A DNA stretch of 64,000 nucleotides, taken from Antedon mediterranea (lineage: Eukaryota > Echinodermata > Crinoidea > Comatulida > Antedonidae). Positions 40,001 through 55,000 of the stretch are shown here, piece by piece (within the stretch, counting starts at the first letter, position 1; each line of letters opens with the position of its first letter). A model generated the notes under the pieces. That model was not told the origin of the DNA. It was given only the letters and a program-made list of their open reading frames with translations, and searched no databases. Location: positions 22,505,201-22,569,200 of the forward strand of contig NC_092670.1 of assembly GCF_964355755.1 (NCBI RefSeq), in the 5' to 3' direction. A program made the position numbers and the translations under genes.

Positions 40001-43000
40001 GTAACCATTGATTCATACGGAATGTACTGGGATATGGAATATGAGGTTTGGTTGACAGTTTGGAAGAAGGACCGTTCAGCTACATTTAAACAAATTCTTG
40101 ATGTTCATGAAGGCACACCCCCAGATGTTGAGTTGAGGTTTGCTATTGTTTCATTAGAATGTAGGCCTACACATTTAAATGTAATAAGCTGTTATTGATA
40201 TATTTATCAGTATTTTTCATATGAAATGCTTGATTTAATAGATTACCAACAAATAAACATAAACAAATGATTTCACTTTTCACAGAGACAATATATATTT
40301 AAGAAAAAGACTAAAACAGTTGTATCTGATATGTCAGAATTATAGTCTTTCTTTACTATTTTTAAAATTGTTTTTAACTAATTTATTTAATTGTTTGCAG
40401 TTGCAAATTGAATTGTAAGATTAAAAAGAATCCAACAAATAGGCTATCTATTGAAGCCAAAGAGAAAGATGCAAAAAGAGGAATTATTTTGTACTACAGG
40501 TAAGATAATGTAATCACAATTTATGACAGTTTAAAGCATTATGTCTTACTGTCGCACATAGTGTAATTGGAGGTATTGGTGTTGGAAAGCCTGGACTCTC
40601 TGTCTTTACTTTCTAATCCTTGACTCATAACAAACTTAATTCCTTCACTCACACTCAAATAATCAGCAACTATCACACACTTCTCAACCAATCAACAACT
40701 ATCACACACTTCTCAACCAATCAGCAACTATCACACAATTCTCAATCAATCAACAACTATCATACACTTCTTCTCTCACACTTCTCAACCAATCGGCAAC
40801 TATCACACACTTCTCAACCAATCAGCACATATTACACACTTCTTCTTTCACACTTCTTAACCAAACAGAAACTATCACACACTTCTCAACCAATCAGCAA
40901 CTATCACACACTTTTCAACCATCAACAACTATCACACACTTCTTTTCTCACACTTCTCAACCAATCAGCAACTATCACACACTTCTTCTTTCACACTTCT
41001 TAACCAAACAGAAACAATATAATCACACACTTCTCAACCGATCAGCAACTATCACACACTTTTCAACCATCAACAACTATCACACACTTCTTCTTTCATA
41101 CTTCACAACCAATCAGCAACTATCAGATACTTCACAACCAATCAGCAACTATCAGACACTTCTCAACCAATCAGCAACTATCACACATTTCTCAACCAAT
41201 CAGCAACTATAACACACGTCTTCTCTCACACTTCTCAACCAATCAGCAACTATCACACACTTCTTCTCTCATACTTCTCAACCAATCAGCAACTATCACA
41301 CACTTCTCAATTAATCTGCAACTATCACACACTTCTCAACCAATTAGCAACTATCACACACTTTTTCTCTCACACTTCTCAATCAATCAGCAACTATCAC
41401 ACATGTCTCAATCAATCAGAAACTATCACATACTTCTCAACCAATCAGCAACTATCACACACTTCTTCTCTCACATTTTTCAACCAATCCGCAACTATCA
41501 CACACTTCTCTCACATGCCTTTTGCTCCCATTTACATACTCTGTGTCAATAACTACTTTAGTTTAGAACATCTCTAATAGATCAAATGAAAAAACTCAAG
41601 TTGATGTTACAGAATGAGTATCAAGAGAAAAAACAATAAAGCAATAATAACATGCCATGTATTTCTTCATGCACCAACAAGCACCAAAATAAATTAACCA
41701 GGACAGAACGAAAATAAATAAACTTGCTAGTCATTTTGGTTATTTTCTTTTAAAGGTGGCAATTGTTTATGTTCCAAACAAGTTATCTAGAAATAGAACA
41801 AGATATTCTGATGTCTTACGCAACTACAGGCATAGACGTTGCAAATCTATCTCTCGAACCAGGAATTTTTCTTGAAAATACAAAATATCGTATTCACCTG
41901 ACGGTGTCAAGAAATGCTGATTTAAAGAATGCAGGTAACTAATTTGTTTTATTATGATTTAATATATTAATTATTAAATAAATATCATATTAAAAAGTCC
42001 TGCTTTTCATAAAATTCCAAGTATGATCATCCTAATTTTATGTGAAATTGGACCTTACACATTTATTTGTATGTAGCAAAAGCAGTCTTTTAATAGAAAC
42101 TAATATATTGTGTATGAAAGGAACTACCCAAGGTTTTAGAGTATACTGTTTCATGTAAAATCTTGAGTCGTTTTGAAGATAGAATTAACACTATGTATTA
42201 CAGATTTCTAATAAAAGTGCTTTTGCTAAATACAAATGAATGTGTAATGCTTAAATAATTTTGTGAAGTCAAATTTGGTTTCATTGTAAATTTAGAGATA
42301 TTTTAAAGGATGCAGTATCTTCAAAAGTACCACACAAAATAAATAAGTAATTCTAAGACCAAAACTGCTATAACTTAAAGGTAAAGAGAGGCTTACAATT
42401 CTTTTGTTAAACTTTTTTTCCTTTTAGGGTTAAGTAAATTGGATTTTGATACCAATGACACACCTGTAAAAGGAGAATGCCAAGTGAATCCTTTGACTGG
42501 TGTTGAATCCGTTACAGACTTCATCATAAGTTGCTCAAACTATAAAGACAATGATATTCCGCTTGTTTACCAATACTCTATTAGACAAGACAATACAACT
42601 AATTGGGCTATTATTTATAGTGGTAAGTAGAGTCTTATACCAATTTTACATCACCTTTTAAAACTTACAAAATGCCAATGTTGTATGTAAATTCTGGATT
42701 GAACTTGCCTAGATGATTGAAAAACATCTTCGTCATTAAATTCAATGGTGTACTATATGGTACCACTCTTGGTTTAGGCATCTGCTTGTAAAAATAATCT
42801 ATAAAATTTAATATAGTTCCATATTAACACCTAATTTATTTTTATCTTAGGTTATGAAACGGTGTCAAATGCTGCTCAGTTTCCTGCTGGACTGGAGTCT
42901 AATAACTACAATGTGACGATCCGTGTCAGAGTTACTGACAGTTTTGGTTCTTACATTGAAGATGAATCGATCTCCGTACAAGTATGTTTAGTGAATTGTT

Positions 43001-46000
43001 TATTCATTATTGTTTATATTGAAATATTATTCATTACTGCACTTTGGTATAAGCCCACCATAAGATAGAAATGGAATGCAAATTGATGCAAACTCTCACA
43101 TGGTGTTTATAGGCCAGCATAACATTTCAGAGTTGTGCTATACTACTCTATAAATGTACACTTGTTATTTAATACACAGGTAAAACCAAGCTTATGTAGT
43201 TACGAAATGATCTCCGACAAATATGACGAAGTTGTTGATTCTGTGGCATCACTGGCAGCAACTGGAGGGTTTGGTTCTGTCTGCAATGCAGCTATTTCAA
43301 TATCGGGGTTTTTAAATCGCTGTACTAAAATGGCAGGTACAAGTGCAGAAATAATAAAGACACCACATAATTACAGTGTTATATGTACTTTATCTGGGAA
43401 ATAACCAAACGAATAGATTTTTCTATAAATTTCTGTCTGTCATTTCTTTGGGTGTCCGTCTATAATTTATCTTTTATGGTGCGTTATACTGGTTTTGCTA
43501 AGCTCTGTTTGGGTTGCCATAGTAGCACATCTGAAATTACCTCTTCTTTGCTGTGCTGGAATCAGTGCCCTGCAAATTTAATCTTCATGTATCACTGTAT
43601 TGGAACTAAACCACAATCCAATTTTTCTATGTTGCTATTGAACTACTACACTGTATCTCTTCATTTTTCTCAGATTTTCAAGCTTGATTTCAAACTTACT
43701 TGACCACATTTTTGCATTTGTTCGTCCTATTTTGTCTTTTTGTAGAAGAGGAATATGTAGTGAACAATACCATCATGGAGATGCAAGCGTCAATACGGGA
43801 ACAGCTCCTAAATTCAATGTCCAGCTTGACTCCAGCTTACACTCTGAGTTCAATGAACCAGATGGCTTCAGCATTGGATCAACTTACCCAGTATATAGAC
43901 CAAATTACCTTAGAAGCAATGGTAAAGCTCTGTCAACAATATCAAACTTTTTGTGACAAAAATTGGGATGCGCCTATATATGGACACGATGACATCATAT
44001 CACTACCATATTTGGGCACTTCACACTTGTTTTGTCAAACTAGTTTGATATAGTGTAGACAGAGCCTAAGGAAACAGTTTTCCAGCCTACCTAATGTACA
44101 AATACACATATACCACTATTATCTGTACTGTCATATGCAGGGTCATATGGCATGCATAGGCAATCTGAAATACAGTGTCACATTAGTTGACTGTATTATT
44201 AAAAACACTTCATGTGGTTTTTATTACTAATATTTTATTGATTCATGTTCATTTTTGCAGCAATTTCTGGAATATTTAGTTAGTACTTTTGTTGAAACTT
44301 TGAGGTTTGTTGTGGGCGTGTCAGCTGAAGAGTTGGAAGAATCTGCTAAGTTAGCTTTCTATTCCTTAGGTATGTTAAGTTAAGAGTTCACTCTTCCCTG
44401 GTTGTACGTTGTTCAGTCAAGTGTATAATTAAGGGTGTAAAGGGTGGCTAGAAAAAACGATATTAATATAAAATTTCTAAACTGAATTTAAATTTATAAA
44501 AGTAATACATTTTGTTTTCCTATGTTTGTGCAGGACGATTACAAAACAGTAAAAATGTAAGTGTCTTCATTTAATGTTTTTGTAATGTATATTTACTTTA
44601 TAACAGAGATCAACATATGAAATAAAATGCTTAATAATATTTAAGTTAAAGCTCCTGCCTTTTAAAGCTCTGACTAGACTATCAAACTAGTTTGACAAAA
44701 AAAGTGTGATGGTAATATGGTAATAGTATGACATCATTTTTCCATATATGGGCACACCACATTTTTTTTTGTCACATAAAGTTTGATAGTGTAGACAGAG
44801 CTTTACAATAGCTATCCAAGTTTCTATTTTTATTTCGTTGTATTAGTCAAATGACACTGGGTCAAAGGTTATTCAATACATGACAGACAGTGTCACAAAG
44901 CTGATGGTCACAGGGCAGAATGATGTCAAGATCTCATCTCAGACTGTGGCAGTTACAGTTTCAAAAGTCTTCACTTTGGCTATATTAAATGGTATTTCTA
45001 TTTTGTATAATTTTTAGAATTATATGTTTTTTGTAATGAACATGAGTTTTCTTACTAATTAAATTATCTATTGTATGTAGTATTAGACCAGAAAAATAAT
45101 ATTATTTATATGAAGTACATCCAAATGATAGACCTCTATTACTTTTTATTCTACATATATGTCCATATTTCTTCTACAGTGGGTTGGTCACCAGCTCGAA
45201 CACTACTCCTCTAAACTGAAGTACATGAAAATAACATTTAAAGAAGTTGTTAAGGACACTTAACTTTCATACAGAGAGACCCGGGTTCAACTCCCGACAA
45301 CTCCCAGTCTACTCAGCTGTAAATTAGTACCTGGGTGAAAATACTAGGGAGGATAAGGCAACATGGAAATGAACTGGCCACCCTACCACATAATGCTAGG
45401 CTTAAGTAAAATTAGCTCCTAATAGCTGATTACCCTATGTTCAGAATTTAATATGGGACCTTTATAGGTTTGTAACAACAGTAATTTTGTGTCTTTATAA
45501 TGGAATTGATAATAATGTTATATTATTATACAGGGACAGAACCATTCTCAGATCAGAATAACAAACCAATTATGAAGATTCCAGATGTTCAAGATTTGTT
45601 TGGTATAAGTAATGACTCATCAACGGAATTACAAGTACAGGTATTTGAATGTAAAGGCTAGGTCTACTAGCAAACTTGACCAATTTTTTGTTTAACTCTA
45701 GAGTTTGCTTGATATTGTAGCAAACATTAGTCGGAGATTGCTCAAGTTTGCAAACAAAAATGTGCCACTGTAGACTATGTTTTACTGTTAATTATTTTGA
45801 CTCTATCACAATTGCCCTTATACAAAATAGAATATAATACTAAACTAACTTTTACTTAGGTTATTGCAAGAACTAACAACCCATACCCGCTAGACAACTC
45901 AAGTGTTGAACTTGGGTCAATGATAAGTCTAGACATGAAGAACGACACAGGTCAAACCGTCATTCCAGCTCATCCTGATGTGCCTATAGAGTTTATGATC

Positions 46001-49000
46001 CAGTTACATTTAGATAACTCAAGCCAGAACGCAAGCAGTCTCATGGAAGATGTTTACAGCTATGAGGAGTCTGAAAATGGCCTGTTATCTTGCAAAAATC
46101 TAGATGGTATATATAGATATATTTAATTTGATTCAAATTGTTGACAGTGTCGATCTAAGTGGCTGAGGCATGGACTAGCTGCTGCAAACCATAGCTATAA
46201 AATTGGCATAGATTAAGATTAAGATTACTATAGTTTTGGTGGTCATACAAGTCCTCTTAGAAGGTCTGAAGATCCAGTGTACACATTTGGCTTAAGGAAC
46301 CCAGTATACCTGCATCTAAAAAGTAGCGGATTACCCTGCTACTGGCCCATATGTCTGCATCTATCGCTGTGGATAGGTAAAACTGGATCCTAAATGCAAA
46401 GAAAGATTAAAGTTGTTGCGTTTTTAGAAAGGCGATTATTGTATCCATTATCCATTTTTTGAATTCAATAAAAACAATTTTTTTTTCAGATATACAGAAG
46501 TATTCAGCTGTGGTTGTGGAGGTAACAGCACACAGCAATGATGACATGCTACCTAACATAACTTACCAATATGACATTGAGGTGTTCTTGAAGGTCAATG
46601 GTACTGCTTCTGAAGGCAAGATTGTTTTCACTTCTTTTTGATTAATTATGCAATATACTGTAGTGCTAGGGTAATTTTCATTGAATGCGTATCACTTCAC
46701 TAAACTATTTTTTTCTTTGTAATTTGGAGATTATTTGAAGATTCTATAACCAAAATTGGGAAAAAAATGTGTGATATTATTTTGTTTAGACCAGAGCACT
46801 CACTGGCAAAACTCATGAACAATCTAATGCAACTAACTAGCAGTGGGGTCCCTTAGGAGTGCTAAAGTCTTTGTCCCCTGCAATACACCACTGTGTAATA
46901 TTCTTTTGTTTTGATTTTTAGATGATTATGATCTAAGCTGTACGTTATCGCAGCTTTTAACAACACATAACAAGACTGCGAATGAATTTTATCCTAATAT
47001 ACCGTGGAACAAGACATTGCTATCAACTGTAGAAGGCGAGACCTTATGTTTATTTTCAAATAACATGCTTTCAAAGTGAGTATAACACATACCGCACTCA
47101 CTGCGGGATGTCATACCACATTGTTAGGTTGAGATAGGGTGAAGGTCACACATATTGCACTCAGTGTGGGACGCCATACCACATTGTTAGGTTGAGATAG
47201 GGTGAATGTCACACATATCGCACTCACTGTGGGACGTCATACCACATTGTTAGGTTGAGATAGAGTGAATGTCACACATATCGCACTCACTGTGGGATGT
47301 CATACCACATTGTTAGGTTGAGATAGGGTGAATGACACACATATCGCACTCACTGTGGGCCGTCATACCACATTGTTAGGTTGAGATAGGGTGAATGACA
47401 CACATATCGCACTCACTGTGGGACGTCATACCACATTGTTAGGTTGAGATAGGGTGAATGACACACATATCGCACTCACTGTGGGATGTCATACCACATT
47501 GTTAGGTTTAGATAGGGTGAATGTCACACATATCGCACTCACTGTGGGATGTCATACCACATTGTTAGGTTGAGATAGGGTGAATGACACACATATCGCA
47601 CTCACTGTGGGCCGTCATACCACATTGTTAGGTTGAGATAGGGTGAATGACATACATATCGCACTCACTGTGGGATGTCATACCGCATTGTTAGGTGGAA
47701 ATAGGGTGAATGTCACACATATCGCACTCACTGTGGGATGTCATACCACATTGTTAGGTTGAGATAGGGTGAATGTCACACATATCGCACTCACTGTGGG
47801 ATGTCATACCACATTGTTAGGTTGAGATAGGGTGAATGTCACACATATCGCACTCACTGTGGGACGTCATACCACATTGTTAGGTTGAGATAGGGTGAAT
47901 GTCACACATATCGCACTCACTGTGGGATGTCATACCACATTGTTAGGTTGAGATAGGGTGAATGTCACACATATCGCACTCACTGTGGGACGTCATACCA
48001 CATTGTTAGGTTGAGATAGGGTGAATGTCACACATATCGCACTCACTGTGGGACGTCATACCACATTGTTAGGTTGAGATAGGGTGAATGTCACACATAT
48101 TGCACTCACTGTGGGATGTCATACCACATTGTTAGGTTGAGATAGGGTGAATGTCACACATATCGCACTCACTGTGGGACGTCATACCACATTGTTAGGT
48201 TGAGATAGGGTGAATGTCACACATATCGCACTCACTGTGAGACGTCATACCACATTGTTAGGTTGAGATAGGGTGAATGTCACACATATCGCACTCACTG
48301 TGGGACGTCATACCACATTGTTAGGTTGAGATAGGATGAATGTAAAGCACTCACAGTGGGACGAGACACATACTATGGAATATCATACTACAGCTTGTTT
48401 ATTGACATATACTTCTACAGATACATATACTCGACAGGGAGTGTATCAGTTTGTGTGAGAAATAATGCTCAAATGATGAGTTACTCGGCCTCTGAAGAAC
48501 CATCAGTATTGAGGTTTCTTATGGGATTGTATACATCAGCATGCTATTACAGAACTGGAGATACTTGGAATCAAGAAGGATGTGAAGTAAGTATTCAATT
48601 TTTGAATTTTGAAGCCAATGAAGTGGTTTTTGTTATTCATCCCATAACATCTCCACAAACTTTTTTAATTACCTTAAATATTTCATATGCATCCAACAGT
48701 GAGAAACTTGCCAATTACATGATGGATAAATTATTTAATAATATATCGTGCTTATAAACTAAGTCTCATTTGAGGCTTAGGGAGTGGAGTTGAAAGAGTT
48801 GTGAGTTACAACCCTGGCACTAGATTAGTTCAGCACTAAAACCCCGGACCTTGAGATTGGAAGGAAAGCATGTTAACCACTTATTTATGACTATTATACA
48901 TACATGTGTACCATTGCATCCATAGGATAAGATTCATTTTAGTTTTATGTGATCATAGGTTGGAAATAAAACAACAGTTGATCAAACACAGTGCTTCTGT

Positions 49001-52000
49001 CTGCTTATTCCCCCGGAAACATCATATGAAGAGACTACACCAATGCGTAGACGACGATCCACAGAGGGCATTGAAGACTTGCAGAGTGATGTAGCAACCT
49101 TCAGTGGAGGACTGGCTGTGTCTTTTAACAAAATTGAATTGACAGTAGGCCTAAACCAACTGGCAGAGAACCCTACAGTGTTTGCATTTATGCTCAGCTG
49201 TATCTGCTTTTATTTTGTGGTGATATTCTGGGCTAGAAAAGAAGATAAAAGAGATATGATTAAAGTAAGATACTCATGTGTAACAATTGAGAATGAAATA
49301 TATGGCCTACTGATCTAGACCTATTGTAACAAAACAACTTATTCGTCTGCAGGGATTTTGTTTAGTAATGTAAATTTGTTGACAGTAAGGTCAGCATGAT
49401 AACTCTACAATTTCAATGAAAGTACACCATGTTCACTTTATTGAGTAGCTAGCTAATCTACATTTTCCATTTATATACTACTTATCGAAGATTAGTTTAT
49501 TAGAATGTGCGTTATTCTGTACAATTGTATGAATTATTATTTTCCATTACAGGCCGGTGTTTGTCCAATGATTGACAACAATCCTTGTGATTACTACAAC
49601 TACGAAGTTACTTTTTTCACCGGTGTACGAATGGGGTCAGGTACAACAGCAAATGTGTTTTTTATTTTGAACGGTGAACAAGGTCAAACAGAGATTCGAG
49701 CTGTCAAAGATAAAAAGCGTTTGATACTCCAACGAAGCAGCATAGATTCCTTTGTAATGGCAGTGCCTCGTAGTCTTGGAACTCTGGTACATCTTCGAAT
49801 ATGGCATGATAATTCCGGGAACGCTAAGTGGTTTTTGAGCCGCGTACTTATTAAAGATTTGCAGACGAATCGGAGTTATTACTTTATGATTGATAGATGG
49901 TTCTCGTTAGAACACGATGACATGCAAGTGAGTTATTACCATACGGTGTTACAACATAAGTACATGAAATCATAAATTTATTATTTATAATCAAATTTAT
50001 TTTTATGTCTATTTTAGATTGAACGAGTTATCCCAACAGCTGGTATAAGCGAAATCACCAGTTTTGGCCATTTATTCTATAGTAAAACTCGACGAAATTT
50101 AAGCGACGCTCATCTCTGGTTGTCTGTCTTCTTTCGCCCGGCAAGGAGCACATTCACTCGGTGTCAAAGAGCAACTTGCTGTCTTTCTCTTTTATTCTGC
50201 ACGATGATGGCAAACATTCTTATGTACCAAACTGATGAAGATCCTGATGCAGCACAGTCAGGAACGTTTGCAATCGGATCTTTTAAAATATCTGTCATGG
50301 AGATTACAATCGGAGTCATTAGTAGCCTTATGGTATTTCCTGTCAACATTGCTATTGTGCAGTTATTCCGGTTATCACGTCCAATTTCATTCAATCGCAA
50401 ATGTCATAGGCATAAAAAAATGAAGAGCATGTACGTTGAGAACAATAAAACCAAGGTAGAGCAAGAAATATCGCCTGAAAAAGCACCTGACAATGGCATG
50501 AGTGGTCAAGATCCGAAGCTTACAAGTGTCGTGATTACCATAAATGAAGGCAAAAAGACCAATAAGTCAAAGAAGAGAAAACCATTGCCTTGGTGGTGTT
50601 TGTATGTTGGTTGGGTTTTATCTTTCATTACTATTGGGATTGCAATGTGGTTGACAATTGGAGTGGCAGCAAACTTTGGAGCTGAGAAAGCAGAGCAGTG
50701 GCTGATGTCAATATGTGTATCACTTACTCAAGATATTCTGGTTTCACAGCCAATTAAGGTAAATTGATTTAGGAGTTATAAGAATTCTCCTGTCTAGTAG
50801 CAGTAAAGGAGGAGGCTTCATCCCTCAAAACTATGACAGAACCCTATTCAGGAGACACATCTATTATCCTTGAAATGATTGAGGGGAATGACAGTAGAGT
50901 CCTACTTTAGGACACCCTATTCAGGACACTTTTCTGTTGATTTTTTAACACCTATTAAGGGACATCCTATTCAGGATACACCTCTATTCTAAAGTGTTCT
51001 CTGAAACAAAAAAAGGGGAATTGCAGCAGAGCCCAGCTTCTAAAAGAATTTGTTGTGTCTAGGGTGGTTGCAATATAGAGGTTCTACTGTAAGTAACACA
51101 CAACCCAGCTCTTCACTGCAGCTTCTGATCAATAGACAGGTGGACCAATTTTAATGTGGTAAATTATTATTATTTTTTTTTTTTTTTAAACTAGTTTTAC
51201 CTTTTATACATAATGTATTTATATATTTTTATCAAATTTTGTAAAATACTACTTTTCAGCCTTTTGGCTGCCGTTGTATTTTGATGTCTTTTTATGAATA
51301 AATATACCTAAATGAATAGATTACTACTTGAACTTTTTATTCTAGTAATTATTTGTCTTTTCATAAAATTCAGGTAATATTTCTGGCGACTTTCTATTCA
51401 CTTGTGATCAAAAGTCCAGATAAAGATGAAGATGGCCCATCACCAGAGCTAAAGACAGATGAGGAATGGCTGCATGAACAGAAGCAGGACGGCAAAGGAG
51501 ACAAGAAAGTTATAAATGACAGTGATGAAGCATTAAATAATGCATTACCGCCTGACTCTGATGAGATTGAAGAGTTGAAAAAAGAAAGGTAACTAAATTC
51601 ATTATTTAGTTATAGTCCAGGGGACTAGAATTTGTACACTTTTATTTTGTTTGTTTTTTCATTTCAATACTTTGATTTTTTAGGATAATTTATTTTCATG
51701 TTTGTTTTACATCTTGCTCGTAAGATTTTGCTGTTAGCTGGGTCATCCTTAATAACTAATTTATATTTGTATTACAATATTTCACCATAGCTAATTGAAC
51801 TTGACATAGACACTTATCCAGTTTACATTACTGTATATTACTGTGATTTTTCGTCTCAATTTACAGACAAAAAGACATTCAGATGAGTAAAATTCTGAAA
51901 GAGATTGTTACATACCTGTTATTCCTCATCATTATGATTATAATTACTTTTGGTAATATTGGGAGCGGTGTCAATGGTTTACAGAGGTCGATGACGGCCA

Positions 52001-55000
52001 GCTATATCAATGCGGACTACAATGGCAAAAAGCCATTTTATAAGGTATACCTTTATTAATACAATGAACATAATACACAATCATCGTATTCTTAAAAGTA
52101 CAGATGAGATACATGCTGAGAGAAAAAGTAAGAAATAATATTTGCATTATATTAGGATTCTACACAAGAAATTAATTCTTGTCTTGTGAAAAAAACACAA
52201 ACAAGTAAGGAGAAAATTAAAATAAACAATAAGCTGTACATCCTGCAAGGCTATGTAATAGATAGAAATAATAGCAGCATCAATTAAAATGTTTATACTA
52301 GTAATAAAAAAATAACGTCATTACTTTATTCTTAGATTTATTCCCGGGAATATTTTTGGGATTACATGGATGAGGTGTTTGTACCAACACTGTATTCCAG
52401 GGTGGGCTTTAATGGAACAAGAAATGAAATAAATGAAATCGAACAACTTGCTGCTGATAGGACATCGTCTTTATTAAGCACAGCTAGGCTACGACAGGTC
52501 AGAGTTCAAGAAGGTTTGTAATAGAATTCAATATAACAAAGTACTATAAGAATTTATATAACACCTATATAAATTCCTGTCATTTGATTGGACGAATGTG
52601 GGTCACATGGCGTGCAATAGTACGCACTATTCAACGATCGTTAAATAGTACTTTTTGAAACATTTTTGTGTACGAAAAAAAAAACGTCTCGCGGATGAAA
52701 AAAAATCTAGTACACAAATTATCCTATATGATATGGCTATGTACTGTGAAATACAACAGCGCCACCTGTCGTCTGGTCTCAGTTTCATTTGTAAACACCA
52801 CCGCGAGATATGCAACAGCAGCAGATATTTGTGTACGATTTGGACATTATGTACTAATTTCATTCAAAAAGGCATTTAAATTAGCTTTAGATCGTTTTTA
52901 GGATTTTGATTAATTAATGGGGACATCCCTACAAGACGTGGAATTGTTGGAAAAACCATAATTAGCTTAGATAAGTTCCAATTGTCTGTCGAAGTTTTGC
53001 CTTTCAGCCAAGCTAGTACTAGCCTAGGCTACTAGACCTAGCCTAGGCCATGCTAGTATTTAGGCTAGGCCTAGCCTAGGCGTTTTAGCCTTGCTAGGCC
53101 TAGGATTGTTTGGTCGTTTGTTGACATAATTAACACAAAAGTAGGTGTGTTTACGAAATCCATATAAATATAACATTTAATATAACATTATTAAAAACCA
53201 AATGTTACTGTTTTTAATCAATGTGTGTGAATGAAATGTAGTAAGCTTTGGCTAGGGTAGGGCTACCTTTTATTTGATTCAAATAACTAGAATTTATTTA
53301 GATGTTATATAAAACAAATAATGAATGTTTTGTATTCGTGTAATGGTACAAATAATGGCACTTGGTGAATGATGAAAGTTTATATCAACTCGGCTTTGCC
53401 TCGTTGATATAACCTTTCATCATTCACCTCGTGCCATTATTTGTACCATTACACTCATAAACATTCATTATTTGTATAATATGCCATTTGTTGGTGGTAG
53501 GGTGATTTTCCTTTGCAATGACCTAGGAACTAGTTATGTCATTTTAATTCATGTGCTTCCTCATTTGATTCCTTGATACAACATGCATAGGTTCTGAAGT
53601 TAGTCTACACTACACTTTATGTGACAAAAAAAATTTGCTATGCCCATATATGGACACAGTTATGTCATATCTGGACACGGTGATGTCATACTACCATATT
53701 TCGACACATCACATTATATACGGCCATACTGCGTTGAAACACCGGTTCTCATCAGATCACCGAAGTTAAGCAACGTTGGGCCCGGTTGCGTTCTGGATGG
53801 GAGACCGTCCAGAAATCGGGGCGGGTGCTGTATATACTGGAGAGTAATGGTAATATCGGACTCGCATGTGATAGGCATGGGTTCGAGGTTATCTGTACCA
53901 TACTAATTGCATCCTTAGGCAAGATGCTTTACTCTCATTGCCTCATCCTTCGGATGGGATGTAAAGCCGTTGGTCCCGTGTACTTAACAGTGCACGTTAA
54001 AGAACTTGGTACACTATTCAAAAAGAGTAGGGGATCGTCTCCCGGTGTGCTGACATGGTAGGCGCTGCACTGCTGGCTGCCGTGGGTCCGTGGAGGGCCT
54101 AATCCGAATTTCCTCAGTTTCCAGTTAAGCTTGAGGACAAATATATATAAAATAAAATTAAAATATAAAAATCACACTTTTTTGTCAAACTAGTTTGATA
54201 GTACTGTATAGACAGAGCTTAAGTTGTTGCAATAACAAATAAAGCATTATAGACACAGGTAAGTTGTCCCAAATCAAAGGTTTCCTATTATCATGGTCAG
54301 TTTGTTCTGTTTAAGATCCTTTAATTACAATTTTTAGATTACTGTGATGTACCAAATGAATTTGAGACACTTGGTATAACATGTAAACCAGCGTACAGCT
54401 TTGGAGCTGAAGAAGACAGACACTTTACAGAGAATTGGATTTTGCTGAATCAAACTGGTGATTGTTTAATAATAATAATATATTAATAATCATAATGTTA
54501 ACCTAAAATGAAAAATATTATACTCTGTTAAAATAAATCCTAGATGCCAGTGATACTGTATGTATATTTAATAAGCACTCTATTTTAAATAATTTCCCTG
54601 CTTGAATGTCAGTTAGAATGTATCTGAACTTATGGCCCCTTGATCATCTTTCAATATAATGTGTCCTGATGTAATTTTAGCTCAATGCCAAAGGTCAATC
54701 ATAGCATTTATAATGTACTTACTAATATTTTTTTGTTTCCAAACAGAAGGCAGCTGAAAAAACGAATATATTTATTATTTTATCTTTAAGGCCCTACAGT
54801 AAAAAATGATTATGAAAATCTGTGGAAATACAAAACTTGGTACGAATTGGATAACTTGCCACTTTGGGGAGTATATGGCATTTACGGAGGCGGAGGATAC
54901 ATTGCAGACCTTGGTGACACGGATGAAGCAGCCTGGAAAACAACCAAATACCTGCGTGAATCAAAATGGGTTGACCAGCATACACGAGCCGTCTTTATTG

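Noticed and set aside
40620-41003. 127-codon protein of SFTHTQ/STNQQLSHTS type
   Set aside because: Pure translation of the 29-bp minisatellite; intron of the polycystin-like gene.
43383-43703. 106-codon open frame between exons 28 and 29
   Set aside because: Intronic; no known similarity and no exon signals consistent with the neighbouring phases.
43700-44053. Exon 29 extended into the downstream open frame
   Set aside because: The frame after 43921 is MITE sequence; the donor gtaaag fits the phase to exon 30.
48356-48420. Upstream extension of exon 37
   Set aside because: It starts within the satellite; the acceptor ttctacag at 48420 gives the correct phase with exon 36.
53716-53835. Functional 5S rRNA gene
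   Set aside because: Sequence diverges from 5S, lacks a pol III T-run after the 5S end and continues into a Deu-type SINE core.
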